Shown: positions 35,319 through 44,195 of the stretch, in pieces | Layout of the letters: each line of letters begins with the position of its first letter | Numbering within the stretch: the first letter of the stretch is position 1 | NCBI GenBank assembly: GCA_021807105.1 | Contig: JAKAPL010000009.1 | Coordinates: forward strand, 1-64,000 | DNA length: 64,000 bases | DNA from: Myxococcales bacterium | GTDB lineage: Bacteria > Myxococcota > Myxococcia > Myxococcales > JAKAPL01 | Reading direction: 5' to 3' | Made by a program: the position numbers and the translations under genes | The notes under the pieces: generated by a model | Told to the model about the DNA's origin: nothing | Seen by the model: only the letters and a program-made list of their open reading frames with translations | Database searches by the model: none

Positions 35319-36509
35319 ATGACCAACGAGAAGGCCGTCGAGCTGGGACGGCGCGTCCTCACCCCCAACTACAAGCAGCAGCCGATCGCGCTCGTCCGCG
35401 GCGAAGGGACCCGCGTCTGGGACGCGGACGGGCGGCGCTACCTCGACATGCTCGCCGGGATCGCGACCTGCGCGCTCGGCCACTGCCATCCGGCGGTCCT
35501 CGCGGCCGCGCAGGCCCAGCTCCATCGGATCTGGCACGCGAGCAACGGCGTCTACACTCTGCCGTCGCTCCAACTCGCCGAGGCTCTCGTTCGGCGATCC
35601 TTCGCGAAACGGGTCTTCTTCTGCAACAGCGGCGCGGAGGCGAACGAGGCGGCCCTGAAGCTCGCCCGCCGCTTCCACTTCGCGAACGGGGCGCCGGAGC
35701 GGGTGGAGGTCGTCTGCGCGAACGGCTCTTTCCACGGGCGCACGCTCGGGGCGCTGGCGGCGACCGGGCAGCCGAAGTACCAGCAGGGGATCGGGCCGCT
35801 GCCGCCGGCCTTCGTCCACGTCCCCTTCGGCGATCTCGCGCCGCTGCGGGCGGCGGTCGGGCCGAAGACCGCCGCGGTGCTGCTGGAGATCATCCAGGGC
35901 GAGGGCGGCGTGCGGGTGGCCCCGCCGGGCTACATCGCGGGCGTCCGCCGCCTCTGCGACGAGCGCGGCGCGCTCTGGATCGCCGACGAGGTCCAGACAG
36001 GCATGGGCCGGACGGGGACGCTCTGGGCCCACGAGCAGGAGGGGGTGACGCCGGACATCATGACGGTCGCCAAGGCGCTCGCGAACGGCCTGCCGATCGG
36101 CGCCATGCTCGCGACGGAGAAGGCAGGCGTGGCGCTCACCCCCGGCACGCACGCCTCGACGTTCGGCGGCAACCCCGTGACCTGCGCGGCCGCGATCGCG
36201 GTCCTGGAGACCATCGATCGCGAGGGGCTCCTGCCCGCCTGCCGGGAGGCGGGGGAGCATCTGAAGGCCCGGCTGATCGACCTGAAGGAGCGCGTGGGCG
36301 GCCGGATCGCCGACGTCCGGGGCCGCGGCCTCCTCGTCGGCGTCGAGCTGACCTCGGAGGCGGCCCCGGTGATCGCGCGCTGCCGGGAGCTGGGGCTGAT
36401 CGTCAACCTCGCCTCGGAGAAGGTCATCCGCTTTGCCCCGGCGCTGCTCGTCACGAGAGCCGAAATCGACGAGGCGGCGTCGATCCTGGCGCGCGCGCTC
36501 GAGGGCTGA
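35319..36509 (+). CDS. argD: Acetylornithine aminotransferase (class III PLP aminotransferase)
   Basis: Transfers the amino group between acetylornithine and 2-oxoglutarate in arginine synthesis. 396 residues with FFCNSGAEANEAALKLAR (PLP phosphate site), SFHGRT, LEIIQGEGGV, the cofactor Asp in IADEVQTGMGRTG, and the Schiff-base Lys in TVAKALANGLPIG. ATG 35319 sits behind GGGAG; an upstream ATG at 35247 overlaps the hslU stop but would add a non-conserved tail. Related class III enzymes (for example succinylornithine or GABA transaminase) cannot be excluded, as no other arg gene is nearby. Confidence 0.85.
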   Translation: MTNEKAVELGRRVLTPNYKQQPIALVRGEGTRVWDADGRRYLDMLAGIATCALGHCHPAVLAAAQAQLHRIWHASNGVYTLPSLQLAEALVRRSFAKRVFFCNSGAEANEAALKLARRFHFANGAPERVEVVCANGSFHGRTLGALAATGQPKYQQGIGPLPPAFVHVPFGDLAPLRAAVGPKTAAVLLEIIQGEGGVRVAPPGYIAGVRRLCDERGALWIADEVQTGMGRTGTLWAHEQEGVTPDIMTVAKALANGLPIGAMLATEKAGVALTPGTHASTFGGNPVTCAAAIAVLETIDREGLLPACREAGEHLKARLIDLKERVGGRIADVRGRGLLVGVELTSEAAPVIARCRELGLIVNLASEKVIRFAPALLVTRAEIDEAASILARALEG

Positions 36510-36689
36510 AGGACCGGCCGCGCGTGGGGGCGCGAAGGGGGGCAGAGCGAAGAGCTGCTCAATTCATCCCCGGACCGGGCCAGGCCGTCGAGGCCGCCTC
36601 CCGGATGCGAGGCGGGGCAACGAGGTTGACGCCGCTCCGCTGCTTCCGGTAAAGCGCTGCCACTCCCTCTCCCCGCGACCGGAGCTGCC

Positions 36690-37151
36690 TTGCCGACCAA
36701 AGAGACACGAATCGAGCCCGTCGTTAAGCCTGGAGACCTGGCCGCCGCACTCGCCATTCGCGAGGTCGTCTTCATCGAGGAGCAGGCGGTGCCGCAGGAC
36801 ATCGAGCGGGACGACCAGGACGAGACCGCGTATCACGTGCTGGCGGTGCAGGGGGGCCACGCGATCGGGACCGGGCGGCTCGTCGCGACCCAGACGCCCC
36901 CGGAGGGCGAGCAAGGCCGGTGGGGCCGCATCGGGCGGATGGCGGTGCTGGAGAGCAGCCGGAAGTCGGGCGTGGGCCGGCAGATCCTGGCGGCCCTCGA
37001 AGTGCACGCCCGCGAGCTGGGGCTCGCCGGAATCGTCCTGCACGCGCAGGTCATGTCGAAGGGCTTCTACGAGAGGGAAGGGTACGAGCCCTTCGGCGCC
37101 ATCTTCGAGGAGGCCGGCATGCCGCACGTGAAGATGTCCAAGAAGCTGTAA
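36690..37151 (+). CDS. GNAT-family N-acetyltransferase (ElaA/YjcF-like)
   Basis: 153 residues. IREVVFIEEQAVPQDIERDD at the N-terminus and RIGRMAVLESSRKSGVGRQI, with the acetyl-CoA loop, followed by LHAQVMSKGFYEREGYEPFG, are typical of the small YjcF/ElaA type acetyltransferases. The substrate is not known. TTG start behind GGAG. The TAA stop (37149-37151) is also the left TNA flank of a family B element. Confidence 0.85.
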   Translation: MPTKETRIEPVVKPGDLAAALAIREVVFIEEQAVPQDIERDDQDETAYHVLAVQGGHAIGTGRLVATQTPPEGEQGRWGRIGRMAVLESSRKSGVGRQILAALEVHARELGLAGIVLHAQVMSKGFYEREGYEPFGAIFEEAGMPHVKMSKKL

Positions 37152-37367
37152 GCCCGTCTGATTCACGGTACGGCGCAGCGAGGCGTTTTTAGACCGCGAG
37201 CCGAGAAGGGCAAGCGAGAGCGACGACCGACGAGGCGTCGCGTAAAGCACCTCGCGAGGAGGTACGGAGCGAGCACACCCCCCCATGTCGTCGTAGGGGT
37301 GGCAAGCCCCCCCTTCGGGAGGCGCGGGATCGGACGACGCAGCAGCCGGGCCGTGAATAAGACGGGC
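37152..37367 (-). mobile_element. Family B MITE-like element between two convergent genes
   Basis: 216 bp, inverted relative to the copy at 19394, with terminal inverted repeats GCCCGTCTGATTCACGG and the complement of GCCCGTCTTATTCACGG. It is flanked by TAA (stop of the acetyltransferase) on the left and TCA (complement of the mtnA TGA stop) on the right, filling the whole intergenic space. No coding capacity. Confidence 0.8.
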
Positions 37368-38471
37368 TCAGCGGCTCGCCGAGCCGAGGACCCGCGCGAT
37401 CGCCTCGCGGCCGACCGGATCGACCTCGCCCCGATCGGTGAAGATCGAGCGGATGAGCGCCGCGGGCGTCACGTCGAAGGCCGGGTTCGTGGCGTGCGTC
37501 TGCGCGGGGCAGGTGCGTTCGCCGCCCCAGGCCGTGACCTCCTCCTCGGAGCGCTCCTCGATGGGGATGCCGCGGCCGTCCGGGAGCGCGAGGTCGAAGG
37601 TCGCGGCGGGGGCCGCGACGTGAAACGGGATGGCGTGGAAGCGGGCGTTGACGGCCACCGAGTAGGTCCCGATCTTGTTCGCCGCGTCGCCGTTCGCCGC
37701 GATCCGGTCGGCGCCGGTGACCACGAGCTGGATGCGTCCCCGGGCCATGAGACTTGCGGCGGCGCCGTCGCAGACGAGGGTGTGGGGGATCCCCCGGCGC
37801 GACAGCTCCCAGGCCGTGAGTCGGGCGCCCTGGAGCCGCGGTCGCGTCTCGTCGGCGTACACGTGGATCCTCTTGCCCTGCCGGTGAGCCTCCCAGAGGA
37901 CGCCGAGCGCGGTGCCGATCCCCCCCGTCGCGAGCGCGCCTGCGTTGCAGTGGGTGAGGACGCCCATGCCCGACTCGATCCTCGCCGCGCCGAGCGCCGC
38001 CATGCGCCGGTTGCCCGCGATGTCGTCCTCGTGGAGGGCGCGGGCGAGGGAGAGCAGGCGGGCGGGGGAGGGATCCTCGCGGGCGGCGGAGGCCAGCTTG
38101 TCGACGGCCCAGACGAGGTTCACGGCGGTCGGTCGAGCCGTGGCGAGGAGGTCGCGCGCGCGGGACAATCCGGTGGAAGGCGCCGGCCCCGGCACCGCTC
38201 CGGTCCCCGATCGCCGGGCGCCCGCTCGCGGCGAGGGCGCCGGGGGGGCCGCCGGCCCACGTGCCGCGAGCACCATCCCGTACGCTCCGGCGAGGCCGAT
38301 TGCCGGCGCGCCGCGGACGATCATGTCCTGGATGGCCGTCGCGACCTCCTGGGCCGTGCGGCACTCGATCCAGCGCTCCTCCCGCGGCAGCGCGCGCTGG
38401 TCGAGCAGCCGCAGGACGCCGGTCTCGGCGTCGCCGTGCCAGCAGAGCGGCGAGAGGGTCGCCTCATCCAT
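37368..38471 (-). CDS. mtnA: S-methyl-5-thioribose-1-phosphate isomerase (aIF2B-like)
   Basis: Converts methylthioribose-1-phosphate to the ribulose form in salvage of methylthioadenosine. Visible family blocks are MIVRGAPAIGLAGAYGM, HCNAGALATGGIGTALGV (catalytic Cys), VVTGADRIAANGDAANKIGT (catalytic Asp) and NPAFDVTPAALI. 367 residues. Between about residues 70 and 105 there is a Pro/Ala/Arg-rich insertion absent from the usual enzyme. Its start overlaps the end of the aldolase gene by 8 bases, indicating coupling. Its TGA stop borders a family B element. Confidence 0.9.
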   Translation of the reverse strand: MDEATLSPLCWHGDAETGVLRLLDQRALPREERWIECRTAQEVATAIQDMIVRGAPAIGLAGAYGMVLAARGPAAPPAPSPRAGARRSGTGAVPGPAPSTGLSRARDLLATARPTAVNLVWAVDKLASAAREDPSPARLLSLARALHEDDIAGNRRMAALGAARIESGMGVLTHCNAGALATGGIGTALGVLWEAHRQGKRIHVYADETRPRLQGARLTAWELSRRGIPHTLVCDGAAASLMARGRIQLVVTGADRIAANGDAANKIGTYSVAVNARFHAIPFHVAAPAATFDLALPDGRGIPIEERSEEEVTAWGGERTCPAQTHATNPAFDVTPAALIRSIFTDRGEVDPVGREAIARVLGSASR

Positions 38472-39189
38472 CGGGGTGCTCGTGGGCCGAGAGGAGCGCG
38501 CGCGCCTCGGCCTCGGGCAAGGGAAGCGGGCGGCCGAGCGCGTGGGCGCGCCAGAGGACCTCGGCGGCGTGCTCGAGCCGCTCGGTCAGAAAGTAAGCGT
38601 CGGCCACCGACCGGCCCGCGGCGATCGTCCCATGGCGTTCCAGGATGAGCGCGTCGCTCCGCTCGATCCGCCCGGCGAGCGAGCGCGCCAGGGCCTCGGT
38701 GCCGGGCCGCGCGTAAGGGACGACCTCGATGCGGCCGAGGCTCAGGATGACCTCGGGGAGGACGTCGTTGAGCCGCGGGCTGCGCACGAGCGAGAGCGCG
38801 ATGGAGGTCGGCGGGTGGGCGTGGACCACGGCCTCCACGTCCGGCCGGCGGCGCAGGACCTCGAGGTGCATCGGCAGCTCGCTCGTCGCGCTTCGCGCGC
38901 CCGCGACCTTGCGCCCCTCCTCGTCGACCACGATCAGGTCCTCGGGGGCGATGAACGCCTTGGCGACGCCGGTCGGGGTGACGAGGATCCGCCCGCCCCC
39001 GAGGCGCACCGAGACGTTTCCGTCGTTCGCCGACAGGAAGCCCTTCTGGTGCAGCAGGCGGCAGAATTGGACGATGGCCGCGCGCGACTCGCCCTCCGAG
39101 GGGCGTGGTGGAAAGCGGACGGATTCCACGGGGCCGCGCACTGTGGCATCCCCAGCGGCGCAGCGCAAGGGGCCGCAAAGGCGCCCCAC
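38464..39189 (-). CDS. Class II aldolase/adducin-family protein (MtnB- or FucA-like)
   Basis: 241 residues from a GTG. The class II aldolase zinc site is visible as HAHPP and ERHGTIAAG, with SANDGNVSVRL at the phosphate-binding N-terminus. Coupled to mtnA, it could be the methylthioribulose-1-phosphate dehydratase of the methionine salvage pathway, or the aldolase of the shunt that splits 5-deoxyribulose-1-phosphate-type sugars into DHAP and an aldehyde. Sequence alone does not decide. No other methionine-salvage gene lies nearby, which slightly favours the shunt. The first 25 or so residues are not conserved and the true start may be further in. Confidence 0.8.
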   Translation of the reverse strand: MGRLCGPLRCAAGDATVRGPVESVRFPPRPSEGESRAAIVQFCRLLHQKGFLSANDGNVSVRLGGGRILVTPTGVAKAFIAPEDLIVVDEEGRKVAGARSATSELPMHLEVLRRRPDVEAVVHAHPPTSIALSLVRSPRLNDVLPEVILSLGRIEVVPYARPGTEALARSLAGRIERSDALILERHGTIAAGRSVADAYFLTERLEHAAEVLWRAHALGRPLPLPEAEARALLSAHEHPDG

Positions 39190-39256
39190 TCCGCCCGCGA
39201 GCAGCCCACCCGCGTGAGAGGCGGCCCTGGGCGGCGAGGAGGGTGCAGCTCTCTAG

Positions 39257-39437
39257 GAGGCTCATGTGAAATGGCTGCCTGCTGTGAAAGCCGATCCCTT
39301 CGCTCGCGACGGGCGGCCTCGTCGCTTCGCTGCAAAACGTACTGCAAAGAGTACGTTTGACGCGGCTCACTCCTCGGGCGCCCGTCTCGCCTTAGGTCTC
39401 GGCGCTCTCGCGACGGCACCCATTTCACATGAGCCTC
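39257..39437 (+). mobile_element. Family A MITE-like element, intact copy
   Basis: 181 bp with matching termini GAGGCTCATGTGAAATGG and its exact complement at the right end. Left flank CTAG (39253-39256), right flank CTCG (one change). Carries the unoccupied TTA (39392-39394) into which a family B element has inserted in the copy at 19256. An internal hairpin CGTAC...GTACG lies near 39338-39355. It lies in the 316-base gap between degQ and the aldolase gene; the rest of that gap shows nothing else. Confidence 0.8.
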
Positions 39438-39505
39438 CTCGCCTCGCTCCTGGATCCAGGGCAGGCGGAGCGGTGGACGGGGCGCGCGACGGACGGGGCG
39501 CGGGC

Positions 39506-40981
39506 TCATCCGCCCGCGCGAACCGCGAAGTAGATGGACTGATGGCCGCGCTGGACGCGCAGCAGCGTCATCTCACCCGTGCCGGTCGCCCGGAGGGCCT
39601 CGTCGTACTCCTTCGGGGAGTGGACCGGGCGGCGGTTCACCTCGACGATCACGTCGCCCGGGCGGACTCCCGCCTCGGCGGCTGAGCTGTTCTGCTCGAC
39701 GCCCGCGACCTGGACGCCGTCGTCCGGGGCAATGCCCAGCGACTGCGCGAGGTCGGGATCGAGCGGAGCCACGGCCAGCCCGAGCGCGTCGGGGCGTCGC
39801 TCGGCCGGAGGGCCCGGTTGCCCGCCCGGCTCGCCGCCGCGGCCGGAGGGCGCCATTCCGTCGTCGGGCCGCTCCCCCACCCTGACCGAGAGCGTCTGCG
39901 GCTTCCCGTTGCGGACGACGCCGACCGCGATCTTCGAGCCTGGGCGAACGATCGCCACGCCCCGCGTCAGCTCGGAGGGGCTGTTCACCGGCGTCCCGTT
40001 GAGCGAGACCACCACGTCGCCGCTCTTGAACCCGGCCCGCGCCGCGGGGCCGCCCCGCATGACCTCCGCGACCAGGGCGCCCTTCGTGCCCCCCAGGCCG
40101 AGCGAGGTCGCGAGATCGGGGGTCAGCCGCTGGATGCCGACGCCGAGCCAGCCGCGGATCACGTGGCCGGTGACGAGCTGCGGCAGGAGCTGCTTCGCGA
40201 TGTTGATCGGCACGGCGAAGCCGATGCCCTGGCCGTGGGCGGTGATCGCCGTGTTGATGCCGATCACCGCCCCCTCCATGTCGAAGAGCGGGCCGCCCGA
40301 GTTGCCCGGGTTGATCAGCGCGTCGCTCTGGATGAAGTCGTCATAGGGCCCCGCGCCGATGGTCCGCTCCTTCGCCGAGACCATGCCGTGGGTCACCGAC
40401 AGCTCCAGGCCGAACGGGTTGCCGATGGCCACCACCCAATCGCCGACGTGGAGGACGTCGCTGTCGCCGAGCAGCAGGTAGGGAAAGGGGCCGCGCCCCG
40501 CGAGCTTGAGCAGCGCCACGTCGGTCTTGCTGTCCGCCCCGATGACCTTGGCGGGCAGCTCCCGGCCGTCGGCGAGCTTCACCTTGATCTGGTCGGCGCC
40601 CTCGATCACGTGGTTGTTGGTGAGGACGTAGCCCTTCTCGTCGATGAGGAAGCCCGACCCGAGGCTCTGCCGGGTCAGCTCCTGCTGCGGGATCTGGCCG
40701 CCGAAGAACTGCTGGAAGAACTGCCCGAACGGGTCCTGGGGGTTGCCCATCCAGCCGGGGTGGCGGATGCGCTGAGACGTCGCGATGTTCACGACCGCGG
40801 GCCGGATCAGCTTGACGAGCGGCGCGAGCGACGGGAAGGCCTGCGAGATCGACGGGACGAGGGCCGAGCCGGCCGGCTGGTCGTGCCAGAGGTGCTTGGG
40901 CGACACGGCGTAGGCAGGCGCGGCGAGAGATCCGGCGAGCAGGACGGGGACGAGGGAGAGCTTTCGGAGGGTCATGTTCAT
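39506..40981 (-). CDS. degQ: Periplasmic serine protease of the Do/DegQ (HtrA) family
   Basis: Periplasmic chaperone-protease. Signal peptide ending AAPAYA; trypsin-like domain with His124 (NNHVIEG), Asp154 (SKTDVALLKL) and Ser228 (GNSGGPLFD); then two PDZ domains (about residues 285-370 and 400-485). 491 residues, normal for DegP/Q. A Gly/Pro-rich linker separates the PDZ domains. It is at the 3' end of a minus-strand group of proteostasis genes. Confidence 0.95.
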   Translation of the reverse strand: MNMTLRKLSLVPVLLAGSLAAPAYAVSPKHLWHDQPAGSALVPSISQAFPSLAPLVKLIRPAVVNIATSQRIRHPGWMGNPQDPFGQFFQQFFGGQIPQQELTRQSLGSGFLIDEKGYVLTNNHVIEGADQIKVKLADGRELPAKVIGADSKTDVALLKLAGRGPFPYLLLGDSDVLHVGDWVVAIGNPFGLELSVTHGMVSAKERTIGAGPYDDFIQSDALINPGNSGGPLFDMEGAVIGINTAITAHGQGIGFAVPINIAKQLLPQLVTGHVIRGWLGVGIQRLTPDLATSLGLGGTKGALVAEVMRGGPAARAGFKSGDVVVSLNGTPVNSPSELTRGVAIVRPGSKIAVGVVRNGKPQTLSVRVGERPDDGMAPSGRGGEPGGQPGPPAERRPDALGLAVAPLDPDLAQSLGIAPDDGVQVAGVEQNSSAAEAGVRPGDVIVEVNRRPVHSPKEYDEALRATGTGEMTLLRVQRGHQSIYFAVRAGG

Positions 40982-41009
40982 TCCGTGGGCAAACAGCCAG
41001 GCGGTTGTG

Positions 41010-41618
41010 CTATTCCTCGGCCTCGCCGGCCGGCGAGGAGTCGCCTGACCCGGCGCGGGCGCCGGTGGGGAACCGCCCCACGCGGACGCGGGCGGGACGC
41101 AGGATCCGGGCGCCGTGCCGGTAGCCGGCCCGCACCTCTTCGATCACCCGGCCGTCGTCCTCGGCGCGATCGCAGGGAATCGAATCGACCGCCTCGTGCA
41201 GCGTCGGGTCGAACGGGTCGCCGAGGACGGCCATCCGCTCGATACCCGAGGAGAGCGCGCGGCGCAACAGCCCGTCGCGGATGAGGCGCAGCCCTTCGGT
41301 GATCGCCTCCGATCCCCCGCCGGCGGCAGCGAGGGAGCGATCCATCTCGTCCACCGCCTCCAGCAGCCCGAGGGCCACGTTGCCGCGCTCCACCTCCAGC
41401 ACGCGGTCGCGTTCCCGTTCGAGCCGCCGCCGGAAGTCCTCGCGCTCCTGCTGGAGCCGGCCCACCGCGCGCAGCGCCTGGTCGAGCTTCTCGCTCAACG
41501 CCGCGAGCCGCGCGTTCAGCTCCGCGACGCGCGGATCCTCGGCCGGGGCGCGCTCGGCACCCGGCGCCTCGGGCCCCGCCTGGGCCTCTCCCTCCGGTCG
41601 CTCTTCTGTGTGGTCCAC
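41010..41618 (-). CDS. grpE: Nucleotide exchange factor GrpE
   Basis: Releases ADP from DnaK. 202 residues with an acidic, disordered N-terminus, a long helix (LNARLAALSEKLDQALRAVG ... DFRRRLERERDRV) and the C-terminal beta domain (DPFDPTLHEAVDSIP, VIEEVRAGYRHGARILRPARV). The usual GGG(Y/W) segment reads AGYRHGARILRPA, as in the family. GTG start close behind a promoter. dnaK and dnaJ are not in view. Confidence 0.93.
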   Translation of the reverse strand: MDHTEERPEGEAQAGPEAPGAERAPAEDPRVAELNARLAALSEKLDQALRAVGRLQQEREDFRRRLERERDRVLEVERGNVALGLLEAVDEMDRSLAAAGGGSEAITEGLRLIRDGLLRRALSSGIERMAVLGDPFDPTLHEAVDSIPCDRAEDDGRVIEEVRAGYRHGARILRPARVRVGRFPTGARAGSGDSSPAGEAEE

Positions 41619-41628
41619 GATCGATGCG

Positions 41629-41656
41629 AAGCTAACCGCCGCCGGCCGGCTGTCAA
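41629..41656 (-). promoter_or_regulatory. Promoter of grpE
   Basis: On the minus strand, TTGACA (41656-41651) and TAGCTT (41634-41629) are 16 bp apart. The start would be near 41622, about four bases before the GTG. A short AGCCGGCT stem followed by six T just upstream may end the preceding gene's transcript. No CIRCE element is seen. Confidence 0.55.
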
Positions 41657-41672
41657 TGAAAAAAGAGCCGGC

Positions 41673-42035
41673 TTACCCGTGCCCATCGAGCGGGCCCTCC
41701 CCCGCCCGGTCGGGATCGCCGCGGATCTCGATCTCCATCGCCTGTAGGCTGTAGTAGAGGAGCCAGCGCTCAGCGTCGGTCATCGCCCCCGGAGGCAGGT
41801 CCGATTCGATCTCCTCGATGGTGAGGTAGCGGCGCCGCAGCCCCTTGGCGAAGAGCCGTTTGCGTGCCCGGTGGCTGTCACCGATCCGCTCCGCTTCGTT
41901 CACGAGGAGAAGATAGCGATCGCTCCGGCGTTCACCCCGAACCCCGCGCTCCGCGGACGGCGGGAGGGGAGGAGAAGGCCCGGCCGGCGCGGTCTCGAGG
42001 CGGGCCGCGCCGCGACGGCGACCCCGCGCCTTCAC
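41673..42035 (-). CDS. Free-standing sigma-70 region 1.1-like protein
   Basis: 120 residues. The first 40 are basic and Pro-rich. Residues about 41-105 (LLLVNEAERIGDSHRARKR ... RYLTIEEIESDLPPGAMTD ... LLYYSLQAMEIEIR) follow the pattern of region 1.1 of RpoD (LxxxGxxxGYLTxxEIxxxLP ... LxxMGIEV), the DNA-mimicking domain that autoinhibits primary sigma factors. There is no room for other sigma regions. It may act as a separate regulator of RNA polymerase. Weak GTG start. It lies between ftsH and grpE. Confidence 0.6.
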   Translation of the reverse strand: MKARGRRRGAARLETAPAGPSPPLPPSAERGVRGERRSDRYLLLVNEAERIGDSHRARKRLFAKGLRRRYLTIEEIESDLPPGAMTDAERWLLYYSLQAMEIEIRGDPDRAGEGPLDGHG

Positions 42036-42077
42036 GGGTTCTCGGGAGGCGTGGAGCGGCTCTCCCCGGTTCGCCCG

Positions 42078-44045
42078 CTACAACCCCGGCCGGGCCTCGG
42101 CCCCGCGATCGGCGGTCCGCTCACCCAACAGCTTGCGCAGCTCGTCCTGCTCGATCACCTCGTGGGCGAGCAGCCGCGCCGCCATCTCCTCCAGCCGATC
42201 GCGGTGGCGTGAGATGATCTCGTGCGCGCGGGTGAGCCCCTCGGCCACGAGCATTCGGATCTCGGCGTCTACCGCCCGGGCCGTCCGCTCGCTGTAGCTC
42301 CTCGTCTCGGGCGGCGCCACACCGCCGAGGAAGGGGGAGCGGCGATCCTCGCGCAGCGTCACCGGCCCGATGGCGTCAGACATGCCGTACTCGCGGACCA
42401 TCGCGCGCGCGACCTCGGTCGCCTGCTGGAGGTCGTTGGCCGCGCCGGTCGAGATCTCGCCGAAGGCCTCCTCCTCGGCAGCGCGCCCGCCGAGCAGGCC
42501 GGCGATCTTGTCCCGCAGCTCGGCCCGGGTCATGAGGTAACGATCCTCCAGCGGGAGTTGGAGCGTGTAGCCGAGCGCGCCGAGGCCGCGCGGCACGATC
42601 GAGACCTTGTGGACGGGCTGGCTGTGGGGCAGCAGCCACCCCACGAGCGCGTGGCCGGACTCGTGGTACGCGACGACCTCCTTCTCGCGGTCGTTGATCC
42701 TCCGGTTCTTCTTCTCCAGGCCGGCGAACACCCGCTCGATGGCCTCCTCGAAGTCGGCGAGGACGACCTGCTCCCGTCCCCTCCGCGCGGCGAGCAGCGC
42801 CGCCTCGTTGACGATGTTCGCGAGGTCCGCGCCGGCGAGGCCGGGGGTCCGGGAGGCGACGATCTTCAGATTCACGTCCGGACCGATCCGGACGTGCCGG
42901 GCGTGGATGCGGAGGATCTGCTCCCGCCCCCGCATGTCCGGGCGGTCGACGAGGACCTGGCGGTCGAAGCGGCCGGGACGCATCAGGGCTGGGTCGAGGA
43001 TCTCGGGCCGGTTGGTCGCGGCGAGCACGATGAGGCCGACCCGCGCGTCGAAGCCGTCCATCTCGGCGAGGAGCTGGTTGAGCGTCTGTTCCCGCTCGTC
43101 GTGGCCGCCGATGAAGCCGCCGTTGCGGCTCTTGCCGATCGCGTCCAGCTCGTCGATGAAGACGATGCACGGCGCCTTCCCCGCCGCCTGCGCGAAGAGG
43201 TCGCGCACGCGGGCGGCTCCGACGCCGACGAACATCTCGACGAACTCCGAGCCGGACAGGGAGAAGAACGGCACGCCCGCCTCCCCGGCCACCGCCCGGG
43301 CGAGCAGCGTCTTGCCCGTCCCCGGCGGGCCCACCAGCAGCACGCCCTTGGGGATGCGGCCGCCGAGCCGGCGAAACTTCTCCGGCGTGCGGAGGAACTC
43401 GACGATCTCCTTCAGCTCATCGACCGCCTCGTCGATGCCCGCCACGTCCTTGAAGCCGACGCCAGTGTTCGTCTCGGCGTAGATGCGGGCGCGCGTCTTG
43501 CCGAAGCCCATCACGCCCGGCGGCCCCTGACCGAGGCCGCCCTGCATGCGGCGAAGGATCCACGCCCAGAAGAGCAGGCCGAGCCCGATGGGGAGGATCC
43601 AGATCCAGAACGCCTCGGAGAGGCCCGAAGGCGTGACGCCCTCGTAGCGGACGCCGTGCGCGTTCAACGCCTCGATGAGCTTCGTGTCGCCTGGGACGCG
43701 CGTCGCCTCCCACGGCAGGGCGGCGGGCAGCGGGGCGACGAACCCCGGCGTTGTCGGGGGCTTCTTCTCCGGGGTCGGCGTCGGCGGCAGAACGGGATAG
43801 CCCTTGACCCAATCCGCCCCGACCTTGACGCGCGTGAACTTGCCTTTCTCCACCGCGGCGACGAAGTCGGAGTAGGCGACCCGGCGGACGCCCGCCTCGC
43901 CGAAGTAGGAGCGGAAGAGCAGGAAGGCGAGGACGGCGATCGCGGCCCAGGCGAGCGGTGAGCCGAGCCGGAGCCTGGGCGGCGAGGGCCGCTCGACTTT
44001 CTTACCGCGCGGGTTCAGACCCGCAGGCGTTTTCCCCTCCGGCAT
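42078..44045 (-). CDS. ftsH: ATP-dependent zinc metalloprotease FtsH
   Basis: Membrane-bound AAA+ protease that degrades unassembled membrane proteins and regulators. 655 residues: membrane segments at about 31-47 and 146-165 around a periplasmic domain, Walker A GPPGTGKT (239-246), Walker B VFIDELDA (295-302), [11 protein letters not shown] (356-363) and the zinc site HESGH (461-465). The periplasmic part contains an unusual Pro/Thr-rich stretch ([16 protein letters not shown]). ATG 44045 follows AGGA. Divergent from the porin-like gene. Confidence 0.96.
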   Translation of the reverse strand: MPEGKTPAGLNPRGKKVERPSPPRLRLGSPLAWAAIAVLAFLLFRSYFGEAGVRRVAYSDFVAAVEKGKFTRVKVGADWVKGYPVLPPTPTPEKKPPTTPGFVAPLPAALPWEATRVPGDTKLIEALNAHGVRYEGVTPSGLSEAFWIWILPIGLGLLFWAWILRRMQGGLGQGPPGVMGFGKTRARIYAETNTGVGFKDVAGIDEAVDELKEIVEFLRTPEKFRRLGGRIPKGVLLVGPPGTGKTLLARAVAGEAGVPFFSLSGSEFVEMFVGVGAARVRDLFAQAAGKAPCIVFIDELDAIGKSRNGGFIGGHDEREQTLNQLLAEMDGFDARVGLIVLAATNRPEILDPALMRPGRFDRQVLVDRPDMRGREQILRIHARHVRIGPDVNLKIVASRTPGLAGADLANIVNEAALLAARRGREQVVLADFEEAIERVFAGLEKKNRRINDREKEVVAYHESGHALVGWLLPHSQPVHKVSIVPRGLGALGYTLQLPLEDRYLMTRAELRDKIAGLLGGRAAEEEAFGEISTGAANDLQQATEVARAMVREYGMSDAIGPVTLREDRRSPFLGGVAPPETRSYSERTARAVDAEIRMLVAEGLTRAHEIISRHRDRLEEMAARLLAHEVIEQDELRKLLGERTADRGAEARPGL

Positions 44046-44138
44046 GGATCCTGCCGGCAAAGATAGGTCGGGCCGGTTCCCCACACCCACGATCGGCTCC
44101 TCCCCGCCGCGGGGGCCGAAGAGGGGGCCGAAGATCGG

Positions 44139-44167
44139 TTGCGGAGCTTGCCGCCGGTGGGTACGCT
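44139..44167 (+). promoter_or_regulatory. Promoter of the outer-membrane-like protein gene
   Basis: TTGCGG at 44139-44144 and TACGCT at 44162-44167, 17 bp apart, in the divergent gap with ftsH. The transcript would start near 44174 and include the GGAGG site before ATG 44196. Confidence 0.5.
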
Positions 44168-44195
44168 GCCTACCCTCCCACCGCCGGAGGCGTAC

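Noticed and set aside
41629-41680. CIRCE heat-shock operator before grpE
   Set aside because: The expected TTAGCACTC-N9-GAGTGCTAA pattern is not present.
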